Assembly (NCBI GenBank): GCA_043772905.1
Contig: JAYVFS010000066.1
Coordinates: 1 to 64,000, forward strand
DNA: 64,000 bases
Reading direction: 5' to 3'
Source of the DNA: JAAFJT01 sp043772905
Lineage (GTDB): Bacteria > Bacteroidota > Bacteroidia > Chitinophagales > Saprospiraceae
The position numbers and the translations under genes were made by a program. Each line of letters starts with the position of its first letter. Positions within the stretch are counted from its first letter, which is position 1. Shown in pieces: positions 43,054-50,940 of the stretch. The notes beneath the pieces are model-generated. The model was given only the letters and a program-made list of their open reading frames with translations. It searched no databases and had not been told where the DNA came from.

Positions 43054-44102
43054 ACAACCGACAAAAAATAACCGTTGCCGTCACAGGCTTGAACAATGTG
43101 GACAGCCCGGGCTCTGGCATTCCTGTCATTCGGGGTTTATTGGAATCCACGATTTACGATGTCCGTATCATCGGTTTGTCTTATGAACCGATGGAACCGG
43201 GCATATATATGCGTGATTTGGTGTCAAAAACTTACCAAATTCCTACACCTGCCACAGGGCAAGCGGCTTTGATGAATCGTTTGCGCTACATTCAAGCCAT
43301 TGAACACATTGATGTGTTGATTCCCAATTTTGATGCAGAATTATTCAATTTTATCAAGCTCGCCGACCCCCTCAGTAAAGAACTCGGTATCAAGACTTTT
43401 TTACCGACTTTGGCACAATTTGAGGAACGCCACAAGTGGCAACTCGATGAATTTGGCGAAAAATACGGTATTAAAGTGCCTAAAAGTAAAAAGATTGCGG
43501 CGGCTTATGACATCAAAAAATTAGAAGACCACTTCTCTTATCCGCTTGTTGTCAAAGGTAAATATTACGATGCAACCATCGCTTATTCTGCCGAACAAGC
43601 CGTTAGTGCTTTTCATAAAATAGCTGCCAAATGGGGCTTACCCATTATCATTCAAGAGTTTACGAAAGGTACAGAAGTTAATGTGACCGCACTCGGTGAC
43701 GGAAACGGCAATACAATTGGCGCAGTCGCTATGCGCAAACAAGTCATCACCGACAAAGGGAAAGCATGGGCGGGCATCACGATTGACGATGAAAATCTCT
43801 TGGAAATGACAACCGATTTTATCCGCAAAACAAAATGGCGTGGTCCATGCGAAATAGAAGTCATTCGCACCGACGACGAGGATTATTACCTCATCGAAAT
43901 CAATCCACGTTTCCCCGCTTGGGTGTATCTCGCGGTTGGTGCAGGGCAAAATCACCCCGAAGCCTTACTCAAATTGGCACTCGGCGAAACCGTTGAACCA
44001 TTCGGAGAATACGAAGTCGGCAAGCTGTTTATCCGTTATTCCTACGATATGATATGCAATTTGGCAGATTTTCAACAGATTTCGACTGTTGGGGAGCTGT
44101 AA
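43050..44102 (+). CDS. ATP-grasp ligase, carbamoyl-phosphate-synthase-like
   Basis: A 350-residue cytoplasmic ATP-grasp enzyme. It has an N-terminal Rossmann-like part (VTGLNNVDSPGSGIPVIRGL), the ATP-binding region (YPLVVKGKYYDATIAYSAEQA; IIIQEFTKGTEVNV) and the metal-binding end CEIEVIRTDDEDYYLIEINPRFPAW. It resembles PylC/CarB-type amino acid or peptide ligases. It overlaps the PqqD-like gene by 4 bases, and the decarboxylase gene follows 85 bases later after a strong hairpin. It probably joins an amino acid to a carrier or to another amino acid. The word at 43367 encodes DPLSK. Confidence 0.9.
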   Translation: MNNRQKITVAVTGLNNVDSPGSGIPVIRGLLESTIYDVRIIGLSYEPMEPGIYMRDLVSKTYQIPTPATGQAALMNRLRYIQAIEHIDVLIPNFDAELFNFIKLADPLSKELGIKTFLPTLAQFEERHKWQLDEFGEKYGIKVPKSKKIAAAYDIKKLEDHFSYPLVVKGKYYDATIAYSAEQAVSAFHKIAAKWGLPIIIQEFTKGTEVNVTALGDGNGNTIGAVAMRKQVITDKGKAWAGITIDDENLLEMTTDFIRKTKWRGPCEIEVIRTDDEDYYLIEINPRFPAWVYLAVGAGQNHPEALLKLALGETVEPFGEYEVGKLFIRYSYDMICNLADFQQISTVGEL

Positions 44103-44107
44103 GAATA

Positions 44108-44140
44108 GTGTCGGGGTGACTTCGAGTCACCCCGACACTT
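44108..44140. repeat. GTCGGGGTGACT hairpin inside the operon
   Basis: Perfect 15-base arms 44108-44122 and 44126-44140 with loop TCG. No T-tract follows, so it is more likely a processing or stability element than a terminator. Confidence 0.85.
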
Positions 44141-44187
44141 AGCAAAAACTCATCATTCAAAACTCATCACTCATCATTAAAATAATT

Positions 44188-45543
44188 ATGAAATTACAAT
44201 ACGAACGCCCGCTCATCCAACGCATCAACACGGGCTTGATGAACAAATTTGGCACACGCTCGGAGCATACGCCTGTTACGCATATTGACGATGTCGCCGT
44301 CAAAGACTTGATGAATGAATACGGTTCGCCGCTATTTGTCATCAGCGAAAGGACGATGCGCCAAACCTACCGTGAAGCGAATCGCGCTTTCAAAACACGT
44401 TATCCAAAAGTGCAATTTGCATGGTCTTATAAAACCAATTACATCAATGCAGTTTGCAATGTGTTCCATCAAGAAGGTTCTTGGGGTGAAGTCGTTTCAG
44501 GTTTTGAATACCAAAAAGCCTTGAACAACGGTGTGCCAGGCAATAAAATCATTTTTAATGGTCCCGACAAAACCATAAGCGAGTTGCGCTTGGCTATTGA
44601 AAACGGGTCGCCGATTCATATTGACCATTTAGACGAGTTGTATTTGTTGCACGAATTGTCGGAAGAAACAAGCAAACGCCCACGTGTCGCTATCCGTGTC
44701 AATATGGATACAGGCGTGTACCCGATTTGGGACAGATTCGGTTTCAACTATGAAAACGGACAAGCGTGGGATGCGATTAATAAAATTGTTTTAGCCGACA
44801 AATTAGATTTAATTGGTCTTCATGCCCACATCGGTACGTTCATGTTGTCGCCTTCTGCCTACGGTATTGCTGCCACAAAATTGAGCGATTTGGCGTTGAG
44901 CATCAAACGGAAATATCAAAAAACCATTCAATACATTGACTTAGGTGGTGGTTTTGCTTCAAAAAACACCCTAAAAGGGGCTTATTTGCAAGGCGTTGAC
45001 ACCAATCCGACTTTTGACCAATATGCCGAAGCCATCAGTACGGCTATCTTAAACGCAGGTTTTTTACAAAATGAATTGCCGCTTTTAATCCTCGAAACAG
45101 GACGGGCATTGATTGATGAAGCAGGTTATCTTTTAGGTTCTGTTATCTCCAACAAGCGGCTTTCAGATGGTCGTCGGGCAACAATTATGGATTTTGGGGT
45201 CAATATTTTGTTCACGTCTTTTTGGTACGACCACAAAATTTCACCCGCGCAAGAGTGCAGTCAATACACCGAAGACTCGGTCATCTATGGTCCTTTGTGC
45301 ATGAACATTGATGTTGTCCGTGAACACATTACTTTGCCTCCTTTGAAGCGCGGCGAACACGTCGTCGTTCATGCCGTTGGTGCTTACAATATGACGCAGT
45401 GGATGCAGTTTATCGCCCTTCGACCTGCCGTTGTGATGATTGATACTGAGGGGGGGACGCACATCATTCGGCAGCGGGAAACTTTGGAGGTAATGGAATC
45501 GAGGGAGGTGAAACCTGCGTATCTGAAAGAATTTAAGCTGTAA
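44188..45543 (+). CDS. PLP-dependent decarboxylase, LysA-like fold type III
   Basis: A 451-residue enzyme of the diaminopimelate/ornithine decarboxylase family. The PLP Lys is residue 82 in FAWSYKTNY (normally YAxKAN). Further marks are LHAHIGT, LGGGF, LETGRALIDEAGYLL and GPLCMNID, which carries the Cys that acts at the dimer interface. A 30-residue N-terminal extension precedes the normal start (DLMNEYGSPLFVI). The changed K-motif and the ligase neighbour suggest a specialised substrate rather than lysine synthesis. The word at 45444, with seven Gs, encodes DTEGG. Confidence 0.9.
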   Translation: MKLQYERPLIQRINTGLMNKFGTRSEHTPVTHIDDVAVKDLMNEYGSPLFVISERTMRQTYREANRAFKTRYPKVQFAWSYKTNYINAVCNVFHQEGSWGEVVSGFEYQKALNNGVPGNKIIFNGPDKTISELRLAIENGSPIHIDHLDELYLLHELSEETSKRPRVAIRVNMDTGVYPIWDRFGFNYENGQAWDAINKIVLADKLDLIGLHAHIGTFMLSPSAYGIAATKLSDLALSIKRKYQKTIQYIDLGGGFASKNTLKGAYLQGVDTNPTFDQYAEAISTAILNAGFLQNELPLLILETGRALIDEAGYLLGSVISNKRLSDGRRATIMDFGVNILFTSFWYDHKISPAQECSQYTEDSVIYGPLCMNIDVVREHITLPPLKRGEHVVVHAVGAYNMTQWMQFIALRPAVVMIDTEGGTHIIRQRETLEVMESREVKPAYLKEFKL

Positions 45544-45591
45544 TTAAACGCTTTCAAATTGAAATTTCAGTCTTTTAAATTGATTGACAGC

Positions 45592-45788
45592 AACATCTAT
45601 CATCTTGTAACTACCGATTTCAATCGGTGGATTGTGTATAAACCCGCTTCCTACATCTAACCTCTTTACAAAACATCACATAAAAAAACATAGATATTAT
45701 GTGATGTTTTGTAAAGAGGTTAGATGTGGACGTGGGGGCGTTTAGACTCCCCTCGTTGAAACGAGAGGTTACAAGATGTTAGATGTTT
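45592..45788. repeat. Nested inverted repeats
   Basis: An inner perfect 31-base pair (45653-45683 with 45697-45727, 13-base loop) lies inside an outer 19-20-base pair (45592-45611 with 45768-45787, one mismatch). Small dyads (CGATTTCAATCG and CTCGTTGAAACGAG) lie between. All four arms carry ACATCTA / TAGATGT ends. It resembles a small non-coding mobile element or a folded RNA. Confidence 0.85.
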
Positions 45789-45817
45789 TTCAGCCTATTT
45801 TTAGTTTGAAGTTGTGT

Positions 45818-46123
45818 TCAATAACTTACTTCATAGATGAGTATTTTTTCGGGTTCAACAAAGGGTTGAACTCGTTTTGACAGGCTTTTTTCACTGACGA
45901 AATCAACTTTACGTTTGAGCAAATCTTCGATTTCGTTCCAAATTTGGAAATATTCTATGGCTGTTGGTAAAAAATCATAATTCAAAACGACCAATAAATC
46001 CACATCAGATTTTGCAGTCGCTTCGCCACGAGCAAACGAACCAAAAAGATGCACTTTTTGAATCGCTGGTTGGGTCGAAAAGTAGGTTTGCAATTCTTGC
46101 AGTTTATTTTTTGACAGGTGCAT
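45818..46123 (-). CDS. Minimal nucleotidyltransferase (MNT) domain protein
   Basis: A 101-residue protein with the polymerase-beta nucleotidyltransferase motif VHLFGSFARGEATAKSDVDLLVVL (about residues 24-47): the GS and DxD residues are present. Such proteins often act as MntA antitoxins that AMPylate a HEPN toxin. No HEPN gene lies beside it, so it is an orphan here. It runs opposite to its neighbours and has no word copy, which suggests an inserted gene. Confidence 0.88.
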   Translation of the reverse strand: MHLSKNKLQELQTYFSTQPAIQKVHLFGSFARGEATAKSDVDLLVVLNYDFLPTAIEYFQIWNEIEDLLKRKVDFVSEKSLSKRVQPFVEPEKILIYEVSY

Positions 46124-46244
46124 TTTTTATTATTTTTTTACAAAAATACACTTTTTCAGATAAAAACATACCCCACATTATTTTTTCAAAGATAAATATA
46201 TCGTTCAAAAGAATTGACTGAACGATGAAAAATAATTTTTATAA

Positions 46245-48512
46245 ATGACTTTAAAACCCATCATCAAACCTTACTTCAACGGCTTAATCAGCAGTTACAG
46301 TCAAGTGTTTTTCAGCGACAATAAAGCGTATGCGTATTGGTTGTTGTTGGCTTCATTTGCCAATTGGACTTCGGGCGTATCGGGTGCAGTGAGCGTTGCC
46401 ATCAGCTTGGGGTTTGCGGCGTGGTTGGGTTTGGATAAAGCCTTGATTCGGGTTGGATATTACAGCTACAACGCCTTGCTGTTGGGTTTAGCGATGGGTC
46501 TGTATTATGAATTCAGCCTTAGTTTTTGGCTATTATTGACCGTTTTCAGTATTTTATCAGTCTTTTTAACAAAAGGGTTATCCATTTTTTTTGAAAAATA
46601 CGCTTTGCCTGTCCTCAATATGCCGTTCATTTTGACGCTGTGGGCAATGACTTTGAGCGTCCGCAGTTTTCAAACGGTGCACCTGAGTGAAAGAGGGCTT
46701 TTTAAGCTCAATGAACTCTACGCAACAGGCGGCATGACGCTTGTGAATGTCTATCAATGGTTGACAGATATTACTTTACCGCCTTTGATTGATGCCTATT
46801 TCAAGTCTTTGGGTGCCATTTATTTCCAATTTTCAACGATTTCGGGCATTTTTATAGCCGTTGGCTTGTTGTTGTATAGCCGTATTGCCTTCACTTTGTC
46901 TATTGTCGGATTTTTGACGGGTTTCTACTTTTTTCAAACTTTGAACGGTTCTGTTTCTGAATATTTGTATGCGGCTGTGGGTTTCAATTACATTCTAGCT
47001 GCCATTACTTTAGGCGGTTTTTACGTCGTTCCTTCGCGTAAATCGTACATTTTAGCCATTATTTCGGCTATGATTATCGCTATTTTATATGCGGCATTGT
47101 CTGGTATTTTTATAAAATTACAACTGCCTGTTTATACATTTCCATGTACGGCAACGATTTTATTGATATTAATCTCTTTGAAATACAAGCCTGAAGCCAA
47201 AGGGTTGGAATTGGTGCCGATTCAAAATTATTCGCCCGAAAAAAACCTTTACAAGCATATTTACCGCAAAGAACGCTACAAAAACGATACGTTTATACAC
47301 ATTCACCCACCGTTTTTTGGCGAATGGTACATCTCGCAAGGGCATAATGGCGGCATCACACATATCGGCGATTGGCAATATGCTTGGGATTTTGTCATCG
47401 TTGATGAAAACCAAAAGACGTATCGCGGCTTGGGTTATGACTTGACCGATTATTATTGTTACAACGTCCCGATTCTCGCTCCTGCCGATGGTTATGTTGT
47501 GCAAATCATTGATAATGTGGAAGATAACGATGTGGGTGGCATGAATTTACAGCAAAATTGGGGAAATACAATTATCATCAAACATACTGAGGGGTTGTTT
47601 TCAAAAATCAGCCATATCAAACAAGGCACGTTTAAAGTGGCTATTGGAGACTTCGTTTATCGCGGTCAATGGCTTGCTAATTGTGGCAATTCGGGGCGTT
47701 CACCTGAGCCACATATTCATTTTCAATTGCAAACGACACCGCATGTGGGCTCAAAGACGCTGAATTATCCTTTGGCGTATTTTATGGAAACCCTTGCCCC
47801 CAACCCCAAAGGGGAGTCTGATGTAACTCAAAACTCAAAACTCAAAACTCAAAACTCGAATACTGAGGGGGGGCTTGAATTTCATGCGTTTGATATTCCA
47901 AAAGAAAAAAGCATCGTTACAGGCATCAACGCAACCTCGTTGTTAACACAAGCGTTTTTGTTGACACCCGGTACTATCTTTCAATGGGAAGAAAGGACTG
48001 TGACAAAAGGAAAAGAAACAAAAAAAATATTGAAGTGGGAAGTTTTCACCGATGCCTATAATCAGACGTATATTTGCTGCGCTCAAACGGAATCGTATGC
48101 TTATTTTGTGAATAACGGCACTTTATTGTATTTCACGGATTTTGTTGGCGACCGTCAATCAGCATTGTATCTATTTTATGTCGGTTGTCATAAAATACTT
48201 TTAGGCTATTACAATAATCTGATTATCAACGACTTACTGCCTATAACAGGGATTTACAACGGTGTTTTAAAAGTGATTCAAGATGTCGTTGCACCCTTTT
48301 ATTTGTTTTTAAAAGCGGATTATCAATCAACTTGTACGTCAATTGACGATGTGAATTATCCACGAGAGATGAGCCTTCACAGCCAAGCACGGGTTTTGTT
48401 AGGTAAGAAAATTCAAAAACAAATGGATTTTGATATTGATGTTGATGACAAAGGGTTGACGAGTTTTAAGGCGCAGGAAAAAGATAAGATTAGGATTTTA
48501 AAACGACTATAA
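46245..48512 (+). CDS. Urea transporter fused to M23 peptidase
   Basis: A 755-residue fusion. Residues about 1-325 are a urea transporter (UT) type membrane domain with about ten helices (FFSDNKAYAYWLLLASFANW at the start; LNMPFILTLWAM, the pore-type LxxxPFxxxxW motif). Residues about 345-510 are an M23 (LytM-like) metallopeptidase: metal ligands in HIGDWQYAWD (about 372-381) and PHIHFQLQ (about 487-494), so it looks active. A low-complexity insert (about 522-545, QNSKLKTQNSNTEGG) comes from intergenic-like repeat DNA. The C-terminal 200 residues are unrecognised beta-rich. The peptidase part probably faces the periplasm and cuts peptidoglycan or a peptide. Words at 47585 and 47861. Confidence 0.85.
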   Translation: MTLKPIIKPYFNGLISSYSQVFFSDNKAYAYWLLLASFANWTSGVSGAVSVAISLGFAAWLGLDKALIRVGYYSYNALLLGLAMGLYYEFSLSFWLLLTVFSILSVFLTKGLSIFFEKYALPVLNMPFILTLWAMTLSVRSFQTVHLSERGLFKLNELYATGGMTLVNVYQWLTDITLPPLIDAYFKSLGAIYFQFSTISGIFIAVGLLLYSRIAFTLSIVGFLTGFYFFQTLNGSVSEYLYAAVGFNYILAAITLGGFYVVPSRKSYILAIISAMIIAILYAALSGIFIKLQLPVYTFPCTATILLILISLKYKPEAKGLELVPIQNYSPEKNLYKHIYRKERYKNDTFIHIHPPFFGEWYISQGHNGGITHIGDWQYAWDFVIVDENQKTYRGLGYDLTDYYCYNVPILAPADGYVVQIIDNVEDNDVGGMNLQQNWGNTIIIKHTEGLFSKISHIKQGTFKVAIGDFVYRGQWLANCGNSGRSPEPHIHFQLQTTPHVGSKTLNYPLAYFMETLAPNPKGESDVTQNSKLKTQNSNTEGGLEFHAFDIPKEKSIVTGINATSLLTQAFLLTPGTIFQWEERTVTKGKETKKILKWEVFTDAYNQTYICCAQTESYAYFVNNGTLLYFTDFVGDRQSALYLFYVGCHKILLGYYNNLIINDLLPITGIYNGVLKVIQDVVAPFYLFLKADYQSTCTSIDDVNYPREMSLHSQARVLLGKKIQKQMDFDIDVDDKGLTSFKAQEKDKIRILKRL

Positions 48513-48521
48513 TTTAGCTCT

Positions 48522-48554
48522 AACGTCGGCGAGGTTTTGAACCTCGCCGACGTT
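48522..48554. repeat. GGCGAGGTT hairpin, copy 2
   Basis: Perfect 15-base arms 48522-48536 and 48540-48554 with loop TTG. Same family as 37028-37060. A word copy (48562-48572) follows 7 bases later, then the start of the barrel gene. Confidence 0.9.
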
Positions 48555-48597
48555 CAAAAAATACTGAGGGGGTCTAAACAACAGAATTAAGAAAATA

Positions 48598-49767
48598 ATG
48601 AAACGACTAAAGTTACTCATTTTTATGCTATTCGTAGCTTGTCAATTACAAGCACAAAAAGCTGCCGATTATGTACAAATTGACAAACAAACTTATGATG
48701 CTTTTATCAAAAAAGACTGGAAACAAGTAACGACGATTGGACAAACGGCAATTACTGAGGGGGTGGATTATTACTTTTTGCGCTATCGAATCGGGGTGGC
48801 TTTTTATGAAAGGGGACAATACCGTTCAGCGATTCCACATCTTGAAAAAGCATTGATTTTCAATGGTTTCGATGAAGTATCGAGAGAATATTTGTACTAT
48901 TCTTACTTGTTTAGCGAGCGTTTTTCAGATGCTGAAAGAGTGAGTAAAACATTTAGTAAAGCGACTAAAAAGCGACTTAAAATTTATCCGCCACCTTTTC
49001 TAACAACGGCAACGGCTGAATTAGGTACTAAATTACCGAGTTTCGATTCTCTTAGGGCAATGACTTTTACAGGCATAGGTGTTGGTCATCGAATAGGTGA
49101 TGTGGCAACTGCTTTTTACAATTTTTCGACAGTCAATCAAACGGGTTATTATGGCAAAGTGGCTCAAAAACAATACTATCTCGGTGTAAATGTGCCTTTG
49201 AAAAATGGCTTTTCGATACAACCCGCTTTTCATTTGATTGATTTAAATTTGACATCAACAAGTCCGTATGTCAGTAGTTTTCACAGAACCGATTTTTTGG
49301 GTGCGGTGCAAGTTTTAAAACATTTTACGATGTTTGATGCAAGCGTAAATGCTTCACAATCAAACCTTTATAATAAATATCAAACGCAAGTCGGGGCAGG
49401 CATTACGGTTTATCCGCAACTCAATAATCAATTAGCGTTATCTGCAAATGCGACTTGGCAGAAAGATTCAACGGTTTCAACGGTGCTGTTTCAATTATCA
49501 GCCCGTTATCGTCCGACACCACAGTGGGAACTTTCGGCACATTTTTATTCAGGCAATGCCCTCAATGTCAATGAGTTAAATGGTTTTTTAGTGAACAACA
49601 GTTATGATGTTTTAAAGAACAGATTTGGTGCAATGGTACGTTTTAATGCGACTAAAAATCTATCCATTTACGCATTGGGACAATTTGAAAATAGAGCTGA
49701 AAGTTATTATAAAGTTGTCTATCAAAATATGACTTTGGGTATTGGTTTACAATATTTGTTTTTATAA
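48598..49767 (+). CDS. TPR plus YaiO-like outer-membrane barrel protein
   Basis: A 389-residue exported protein: signal peptide (LLIFMLFVACQLQA), two TPR-like hairpins (about 25-115, YDAFIKKDWKQV; YRIGVAFYERGQYRSAIPHLEKAL) and a C-terminal beta barrel of about 12 strands (about 145-389) ending GIGLQYLFL with the terminal aromatic. The layout resembles the YaiO family of outer-membrane proteins. It starts 85 bases after the UT-M23 gene and is probably in one transcript. Role perhaps to carry a product across the outer membrane. The word at 48753 encodes ITEGV. Confidence 0.82.
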   Translation: MKRLKLLIFMLFVACQLQAQKAADYVQIDKQTYDAFIKKDWKQVTTIGQTAITEGVDYYFLRYRIGVAFYERGQYRSAIPHLEKALIFNGFDEVSREYLYYSYLFSERFSDAERVSKTFSKATKKRLKIYPPPFLTTATAELGTKLPSFDSLRAMTFTGIGVGHRIGDVATAFYNFSTVNQTGYYGKVAQKQYYLGVNVPLKNGFSIQPAFHLIDLNLTSTSPYVSSFHRTDFLGAVQVLKHFTMFDASVNASQSNLYNKYQTQVGAGITVYPQLNNQLALSANATWQKDSTVSTVLFQLSARYRPTPQWELSAHFYSGNALNVNELNGFLVNNSYDVLKNRFGAMVRFNATKNLSIYALGQFENRAESYYKVVYQNMTLGIGLQYLFL

Positions 49768-50165
49768 TTGTATTAAGATTTACTGAATTTTTAAAATTTA
49801 GTAAATCTTAATTAATAAATATCAAATCGGATTTAAAAATATTAAAACAGTCTAAATGAATATAGAATTAAGTTTGGAAAGCATTAAAAAAGCCTTAATT
49901 TAGTTTGAAATTAATTTCAAGAAAGTATAGAATCTTTTTAAAAAAAAATAAAACAATGTTTCTTAAAGAATAAAGCTATCTTTAAAAAATACTCTTTTTG
50001 ACCAACTAAATACCTTTTTGTCATTCTGAACGAAGTGAAAGGATCTGTATAATATTTCATTCAGATTCTTTCACTTCGTTCAGAATGACAAAAGCGATTT
50101 TATTGTTTTATATTCATTTAATTTTCTTTCAAAATCAATTTTATTAAAAATAAAAGCTATCAAAA
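49768..50165. other. Hairpin-rich intergenic region
   Basis: A dyad TTAAGATTTACT / AGTAAATCTTAA (about 49773-49811) follows the barrel gene and may act as terminator. A second copy of the REP-like element (50015-50093) comes later. The rest is AT-rich; no gene seen. Confidence 0.65.
50015..50093. repeat. REP-like inverted repeat, copy 2
   Basis: Arms 50015-50046 and 50062-50093 are complementary with one mismatch; core GTCATTCTGAACGAAGTGAA is shared with 6884-6996. Confidence 0.9.
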
Positions 50166-50777
50166 ATGAATTTTAAGAAATTGTTTCTAACCATTATCGT
50201 CCCCCTCAGTATGAGTCTTAATTTAATGGCTCAAAACCTTGAAGACGCTTTTGCAAAATCTTATGCTGCCGAAGCAAGTGGCAAATATGTTGACGCAGCG
50301 ACACCTTTAAAAGCGGTGTACAACGAAAAAAGTTATGAACTCAATTTGCGTCTCGGCTATGTGACTTATATGGCAAGTAGTCTTGTCGAGTCAAAAAACT
50401 ACTATCAAAAAGCAGTGGCATTGATGCCCTATTCGATTGAAGCAAAATTGGGCTATGTGCTGCCCTTAGCTGCCTTAAATGAGTGGACAACGGTGGCGAA
50501 TGAATACCGGGATATTTTGAAAATTGACCCACAAAACTCGACGGCGAACTATCGTTTAGGTTCAATTTACTATTATAACAAAGAATATTCAAATGCTTAT
50601 AAGTATCTTGAAAAGGTGGTTAATCTCTATCCTTTCAGTTACGATGGTTTGATTTTATTTGCTTGGACGCATTATCAAATGGGCAAAATGAATGAAGCAC
50701 GTGCCTTGTTTAAGCGTGTTCTGTTGTTGTCGCCGAAGGATAAATCGGCGTTGGAAGGTTTGTCGTTGGTAAAGTGA
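50166..50777 (+). CDS. Periplasmic TPR protein
   Basis: A 203-residue exported protein. The signal peptide (LFLTIIVPLSMSLNLMAQ) contains the peptide PLS, coded by a word copy at 50201-50211. The mature part has about five TPR hairpins (VESKNYYQKAVALMP, YRLGSIYYYNKEYSNAYKYLEKVVNLYP, ALFKRVLLLSP). Its likely role is to bind other envelope proteins. It lies downstream of the barrel gene on the same strand but with about 400 bases between, so it may be transcribed separately. A word copy follows the stop directly. Confidence 0.88.
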   Translation: MNFKKLFLTIIVPLSMSLNLMAQNLEDAFAKSYAAEASGKYVDAATPLKAVYNEKSYELNLRLGYVTYMASSLVESKNYYQKAVALMPYSIEAKLGYVLPLAALNEWTTVANEYRDILKIDPQNSTANYRLGSIYYYNKEYSNAYKYLEKVVNLYPFSYDGLILFAWTHYQMGKMNEARALFKRVLLLSPKDKSALEGLSLVK

Positions 50778-50826
50778 CCCCCTCAGTATAAATCGTTTTT
50801 TTGCCTGAATTTCAAGCAAAAAATGT

Positions 50827-50866
50827 AAAAACAGACGTTCTGATGAATCGGAACGTCTGTTTTTGT
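50827..50866 (+). terminator. Terminator after the TPR gene
   Basis: Perfect 14-base arms 50827-50840 and 50851-50864 (AAAACAGACGTTC core) with A- and T-tracts. A word copy lies 40 bases upstream at 50778-50788. Confidence 0.88.
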
Positions 50867-50909
50867 TAATTCTAAGACAAAGCAAAAGACAAAATCGCCC
50901 ATTTATAAC

Positions 50910-50917
50910 TACCTTTG
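50910..50917 (+). promoter_or_regulatory. -7 box of the helicase gene
   Basis: TACCTTTG fits TAnnTTTG and lies 23 bases before the ATG at 50941; no clear -33 element. Confidence 0.5.
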
Positions 50918-50940
50918 CGCCAAATTTTAAAAATAGACAA

